Shown piece after piece: positions 58,301-64,000 of a DNA stretch of 64,000 nucleotides (positions within the stretch are counted from its first letter, which is position 1; every line of letters begins with the position of its first letter). The notes below the pieces were generated by a model that saw only the letters and a program-made list of their open reading frames with translations, did no database searches and was not told where the DNA came from. A program made the translations under genes and the position numbers. Source of the DNA: Gonatopus flavifemur (Eukaryota; Arthropoda; Insecta; Hymenoptera; Dryinidae); NCBI GenBank assembly GCA_018340375.1, contig JAFFJZ010000004.1:35996001-36060000 (forward strand), read 5' to 3'.

Positions 58301-60779
58301 ACATCCTCTTGCTCCTCGAAAACCGGTCTGGCATTGCGGTATTATAACTGCTTCCTCAGCCCATTTCGAAAGACGGTCCCTTAATAATGTTGTAAAAATT
58401 TTAAGTGAGCTACACATCAACGCAAGAGATCTGTGATTGTTTGGATCTTGTCATCACCTTTCTTGTGAAGCATCGAAAATAGGGTCTTAGACCATAGGTG
58501 TGAAATGGTTTCCTCGAGGAGAACTTTATTAAGAAGGGTTAGAAGATGAAGCTGCCAGTTAGCTGGAAAATTCTTGTAACATTCATTCGGCAGTAAGTCG
58601 GTCTCCGACGCTTTCGAGTTTTCCAACCCAGCCAAGCACGCTTAAAATTCGTCCAAAGTGAACTCAGAGTCCAGCATTGGGTGCCCTATCAGTAATTCAT
58701 TCGATTCTAACCTATCCCTGTAATTTTCTTCGAAGTATCTGTGCCAGGTAACCATTAAAATTTCCATAGGGTTGAATGAATTGGTTTTAAATCTAGCAAT
58801 AGCTTGCCAGAACATGTTTGCATTCCTAGCATTGGCCAAGTCTTCTTCCAAGTGCCTGTCATGATTGAGCTTTGTTACTTGCAAGATGGACTTATGACTC
58901 TTCTGCTGGGTTAACATTCTCTCAACAGCAGATCTATCTTCAAAATTACATCTTCTACATTGCCTGAGCATACGCTTATAGACTAACTTGGCATCGCGGC
59001 AACTTTCATTGAACCATCAACAATCCCTCGTTCCTAATGCTCCGTGTCCGGTTTTATGGAAAATTCCTGCTAAAGTACAGGCCTCGCTCAATGCTTCAGT
59101 CATATTTTTCGTGATTTCCTCAATATTCAGATTGAAAAAGTCTACCCGAATTTTCGGATACCAGAGGAGGGCTTGGTCGTAAGAATCCAGTTTACTTTGT
59201 TGCCAATAAATTTTATTAGTGCCGGAGAGTTGCAGCGTGTATGAACTGAGAGCTTTTCCTTTTATACCACCAGAGATTTTCAGTTGTACTGGAAAATGAT
59301 CTGAAATATTAGGTGCGCGTATCACCTCTGAGCAGGGATGCCAGCAAGAGTTCTTAAATCCTCGATTCCGGTTGGGACAACTGTTCGTTTTTTGATTGAG
59401 ATCGATTCTGGTCTTTTTTCCCTATCCGCGTACAGGTCTATTCGAGAAGATAAATAAAGATAATTCATAAAATTTTGTGAATTCGAATTTGCGTCCCACT
59501 TCTACAAAAGATCCAAAGTTCGAGAACATCATATTTGAACGAGCTGACCATGCGATGATTAGAGCCAAACTTCTTGTAATTTTGATCAAACACATTATGA
59601 TTTAATTCAATGGCATTATAATTTAAACTCAGCGTTTGATTTTTTATTACTAAGCAGCACCTGCCCCTTGTCTGTCTTTTGCTACACCTCGATTGAAGAT
59701 CGGAGAAGAATTGGTCGCTTCAGCACTGCTTCACTTCATCCATATATTACTTTTCTCTCAATAAATGTCATCACGCTTTTCCTCTATCAACATCCTTCCG
59801 GTCAAATCAATACGTCAAATGAAAATTCTCAAATGATTTCATACGTTATAGCCCTATTGAAATCTCAATGTTCAACCCTTTCCTCCTTGTGATGAAACGA
59901 TGATGATTGTTATTATTCCCTGTGCACTTTGACCCCCGTTCGTTGAGATAAAATATTAATCACTTGACACATGATTTTTTATAGGAACGAGCAACTGTCT
60001 GAATCAGATAGCGGCGGTGATGGGAAGTCGTCTGAAATCTCTGTACGTCACAAGATAGTGATGATGGGGGCCGCAAAGGTTGGCAAGTCAGCAATAATCA
60101 ATCAGTTCCTATACAACACGTTCACGCCCAAATACAAGCGCACCGTGGAAGAGATGCATCATGGAGATTTCAATCTATCTGGCATGCATTTAACCCTTGA
60201 CATTCTAGATACATCCGGTTCTTACGAGTTTCCGGCGATGAGAGACTTGTCCATCAAATCAGCTGATGCCTTTGTCCTAGTCTATGATGTGAACGACGCA
60301 AATACTTTTCAGGAAGTTAAAACGTTGAGAGCCCAAATTCTGAGCACAAAAGGGACGGTACCGATGGTCGTAGTTGGAAATAAACTTGATCTAGTCGAAG
60401 ACAAACAAGAAGTAAGTCCAAAAATCTTCGATGAAGATCAGTGGATTTTCAGCAAACATTTTCATACATTTTCATGCAGGTCGATACTGACAGTACAAGG
60501 GAATTGGTCACCACCAAATGGAAAAACGGATTCGTCGAAGTATCAGCCAAAGAGAATCTTAATGTTTCTCAAGTTTTCAAGGAACTTCTAGTCCAAGCGA
60601 AACTCAAATACAATTTGAGTCCAGCTCTTCAACGACGTCGACGTCAATCTTTGCCACCACCACAACACTTGAATTCACGAAGTAGTAGTGCCCATGTACC
60701 TTCGCCCGCACAATTACAACATCTTCAACAAATAAGAGAACGTTCTGAAGCCAAAAGAAATTCTTGCATCCTTTCGTAA
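55316..60779 (+). CDS. Ras-superfamily small GTPase, Rhes/Dexras-like
   Basis: Three coding exons: 55,300-55,410 (after an AG acceptor; ATG at 55,316; GT donor at 55,411), 59,985-60,411 and 60,480-60,779. Coding lengths of 95, 427 and 300 nt total exactly 274 codons, i.e. 273 aa plus TAA. The basic N-terminus (MMKGRHQFRRRFSLQ) is followed by the G domain: P-loop GAAKVGKS (60-67), switch I Thr85, G3 DTSG (107-110), G4 NKLD (164-167), G5 SAK (196-198). C-terminal extension with SPALQRRRRQ, a Pro/Ser/Gln-rich stretch and CAAX box CILS (270-273), predicting prenylation and membrane attachment. The DTSGS motif and LSPALQR-type tail point to the Rhes/Dexras (RASD) branch; the family assignment is inferred. 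Introns are 4574 bp (with a LINE) and 68 bp. The frame is fully intact. Confidence 0.92.
55867..59395 (-). mobile_element. antisense LINE fragment in the GTPase intron
   Basis: On the minus strand: end of an APE endonuclease (ISDHFPVQL, about 59,300), linker (59,017-58,642), RT pieces with GLENSKASETDLLPNECYKN (RT region, 58,620), and motif C as LLYAEDSVIF (YADD altered, about 57,920). A C-terminal CCHC-like motif follows (CLVCNLQGSGNLMHFLPRC, about 56,300). The 3' end (55,867-55,910) carries aataaag and a ttgaa-repeat tail, typical of Jockey/CR1-like insect LINEs. It is 5'-truncated, with many stops and shifts, and is interrupted by a MITE. Confidence 0.85.
56423..57046. mobile_element. 624-bp MITE nested in the intronic LINE
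   Basis: cccaataaacacacgcacgtt at the left end and its inverted counterpart (acgtgtgtgcgtttattggg) at the right, with numerous aacgtt words inside. It separates the C-terminal LINE block (56,175-56,420) from the upstream LINE sequence (from about 57,060). Confidence 0.8.
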
Positions 60780-63700
60780 TACCGTAAAATCATCGAGTGA
60801 TAAATGATTTCATAGACCAACAACATTATATGACGAAAATGAGTCCCAAATATGATTGCAAGTATATTCTTGTAGTGTGAGTTATATATGTGATTTTTGA
60901 GAAATTCCGTTTAAATTCGTTGGAATCCTTATAACATGGCGTGTGGATGAATATTAGAATGTACAAACTGTTAATAGAATGAATTTGAAAAATTTCCAAA
61001 ATAATCATTGTATCACATCGATGTTGTTCAGAAACTTTATCAATACTTTCCAAACGTCCATAAGATGTCCATTTGTCCAAAGGAAAGCTTGAAATTAATC
61101 TCACACGGAGGAAAAAATATAATAATCATTTTCATACAAATATAGTAATCAGAAGATATCATTCATTATGAAGATAAATGACAATCCATAATAACTCTCG
61201 TAACAGTTACTATATTTCTGCTGAACACTGATAGATGTATAGTATTTGACGTCATAATAAATTATGTCCTTCGATTACTATACTTTGTTTGACAACCATT
61301 ATTATATTCTTTTCTCCGGGTAGGATTCATATTATACTGGAAGTTTCCGCAGCCGCTTGAGTATTTGGACATTGAATGAGAATATATGGGAAAAAATCGA
61401 AGTTGAATGAAACTTTTGGTCGCTTGATAGTACAGAAGAACTGAAATTCTTTGACATTTCCCCACAATGTTATAAGGTGAAACTGATTGGTATTATGTTC
61501 ATTTAACAATCAGCGAGAACAATAATTTGATTTCGACGGAATTTTATATAAAGCTTCATTGCAAGGATTAAGTAAAAATACGAACGTACTCATACAGTAT
61601 TCAAACTGACTCATTGGAATGTGTCTCAAACGTTGAATTGAATTCCTTGAACTCAATAAATAGAAACAAAACAATTAAGAATCACATGAAATGGTACTAA
61701 TGAAAACTTTCTCCATTTAGAAATTATAACGCGCCTCTTTGAACTATGCAGTTGAAGGGAAATATAACGCTTTTGCCTATTCAAACTGAATATGATAAGA
61801 ATATTTATGTATTCACAATTCCATTCTGAATTGAACTACAAATACCAAACATCGTAGAAAAGTTTTCTGAATTCTCCTTTTGATGATCTGTATTCTTTGA
61901 ATGTAAATATGGGAAGACATTCAATGATTGGACAATTTTATTATGCATTCCAATTACAAATACAAAGAACGTGAAGAATTATTATAGTAGAAAACTTGTC
62001 TGAAGGAAAATTTTCCTTCGAAAGAAGAAATGTGTAGTTAACTCAATGTGCTCAAAATATCATGTTAAACTGGTCAAAATTTGTACTCTATTGATTGATC
62101 GAAACTGCCTTCACTCAGTTAGAACTGCTGTCAGATTTGGAACAAACCCTTCGAGAAATACATTATTGGAATTTCTGAAGGAGATTGATCTGATTTTTCA
62201 GATACTTTATATGAGCAGTAATGAACTCTGGAATCATTTCGGTGTCCAATGAACTGAAAAAATTCAAGCTAATGTCATGTGACTTCAATGCTTTTACTCA
62301 ATGGAATTGCCAAGAATTTATAGATGATTAAATTAGATGATTAAATCGTCGTAAATTATGAAAATTTATTTTATTTTGACTGGGATCAAAGAGAATTCCC
62401 TAAACAAGACAATTATATCTGAATGGAGAATAACAGACGGAAAACCTGTACATTGTGAGAAAAGAGTGGTATCAAAACTAACACCGCACCAACTTCATGA
62501 AAGTCTACCCTGAGATCCGGTGTTATGATAACTGGTATTGGAATGACACTGTGCGAAAATAACACGGTCAGATATTGGAATGACAACGTTCGAAGTAGAA
62601 TTCCTCCTAAATCGCCAATGTTTTCACAGTGTACTTATGTTCTCGTCTGATGTTACGGATTTAGAATGATCATCCGTATGGATAACCGTCAATTTCAATA
62701 AGAAATCATCCACTGATTCAACTGACCCATCTTTGGGTTGCATCATATTTGGAAGAACTAATAGGAATTTGATTATGGCTCTAGCTATGATCATACCCAA
62801 GTAGCACCCGAATGTACTGTGAACGTTCTACAATTATTTGGAATATATTCTTCGCGCATTCATCGAACGCATGTGATGGGTTATACGACGATACGTCAAT
62901 CAATCGTTGATTAAATCAATATCGTACATTTCGAATTGATATGTGCTTACTGAGTAATATTCCAAACGGTGTCATTCGAACATCTTATGAATGTTCACTA
63001 TATGTTCTTCATACCTCATTCGTACATCCTGCAAATGTTTCTATACTATATACACGTTTAAACATTCTTCACTAATTGGATAGTAGAAACTAATCTGTTT
63101 CTATTGAAAATGTTCAAACTTTGCCTTGAATCTCACCTGCGGAATCAAGTTTTTGTAAAGAAATAATCGGGCCGCACCAGATCTTATTGATTCTCATTTA
63201 GTCATATACGGGATGAGAATATTATGAGAGACCCCATTGTGAGCAGAATAACCGGTAGGCAGAGCTACGCGGTTGTTGCATGTGAATCAAATTTTGTTGT
63301 ATGTAACTGAAATCTCACAAAATAGTTAAAATTGACCTACAAAGATAGAACTTTCCCAGATGAAGGGGGGAAATCAAAATATATTTTGATTCATTCTTCA
63401 GTGCATTGATTCATTATCATGGTTCGCCTGATTGAAGATCTGTACATATTTACATATTTTTGTTGATCGAAAATATCAAACGGGATAAGTCAATCATTCG
63501 TTCATTCCTTTGTCTAGATTCACAAAATCTGTTCAATCTCAATTGTATGAATCAAACTCAGTAACATGGAACACCAAATTGATTTACTTATCACTAATGT
63601 AACCCAATTGAAACTAAAGTGATCCTTTCAGAATTAATTTGATTTTAAAAAAAATTATGTGAAATATCGTTACAGGATGCCCTTTGCACTTTTGAGGTGG

Positions 63701-64000
63701 ATGTTTCTAAACCAGTCAGAACTACGAAATATATTGTGATCACTACAATGCATTCTTCTTTAGATACGTCCAATAAACACTTATGTGATTCTCTTTTGGA
63801 ACAGTTTGAAATCCATTCCAAAGATATCTTTGAGATATCAGATGCACATTTTCTCAATATCTTTTAGATGTCTCATTTCATACCCAAAAGGTATACACGA
63901 AAGATATATGACAGAGGTGTTAAGAAAACGTTCAGATATTCTTCCATAGGCGTGCCCAGTAGGGTGGCCCTTATTTTTGAACTTTTGGAATGTTTAGCTC
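60780..64000. other. 3' flank of the GTPase gene, no further gene
   Basis: Possible polyadenylation signals aataaa at 61,255 and 61,655. No ORF with recognised domains and no clear repeat structure to the end of the window. Confidence 0.4.

Overview
This is a repeat-rich stretch of an insect nuclear genome. The evidence is AT-rich, intron-bearing DNA carrying insect-type transposons (mariner DD34D, DD41D, RTE and other LINEs, Polinton/Maverick, FLYWCH-MULE, pogo and hAT remnants) and one ordinary spliced host gene. The species cannot be named from the sequence; the mixture would fit a parasitoid wasp, beetle or hemipteran equally well. No bacterial operons, CRISPR or rRNA were seen.

Layout. 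0-1.5 kb: decayed RTE LINE. 3.4-5.4 kb: foldback element with ATATG minisatellite arms and an inner MITE. 7.27-11.71 kb: two DD41D mariner-like transposons fused back to back within one pair of outer termini. 12.65-12.97 kb: hAT MITE with target duplication. 13.67-31.28 kb: the centrepiece, a decayed mariner split by a 16.6-kb Polinton (14,333-30,896). The Polinton has about 0.8-kb terminal inverted repeats, AG...CT ends and a 6-bp target duplication. It still shows integrase with chromodomain, penton-like minor capsid, small basic protein, major capsid, an unassigned protein and adenain-like protease, all broken. It was later hit by a LINE (22.2-27.2 kb, itself carrying a third DD41D element and a small MITE) and by a mariner (27.8-29.1 kb). 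DNA polymerase B and the packaging ATPase were not found.

31.6-41.1 kb: one long transposase-like gene split into four pieces by a nearly intact 3.35-kb RTE retrotransposon, a mariner and a 2.7-kb palindrome. Target duplications and frames let the insertions be peeled off in order. 43-54.5 kb: sparse DNA with hairpin elements, a pogo-type C-terminal fragment, a tRNA-like sequence, a FLYWCH-MULE pseudogene invaded by a hAT MITE, and a hAT dimerisation fragment.

55.3-60.8 kb: the only clearly functional host gene, a three-exon Ras-superfamily GTPase of 273 aa, nearest to the Rhes/Dexras type, on the + strand. Its 4.6-kb intron holds an antisense LINE fragment with its own nested MITE. 60.8-64 kb is 3' flank without recognisable genes.
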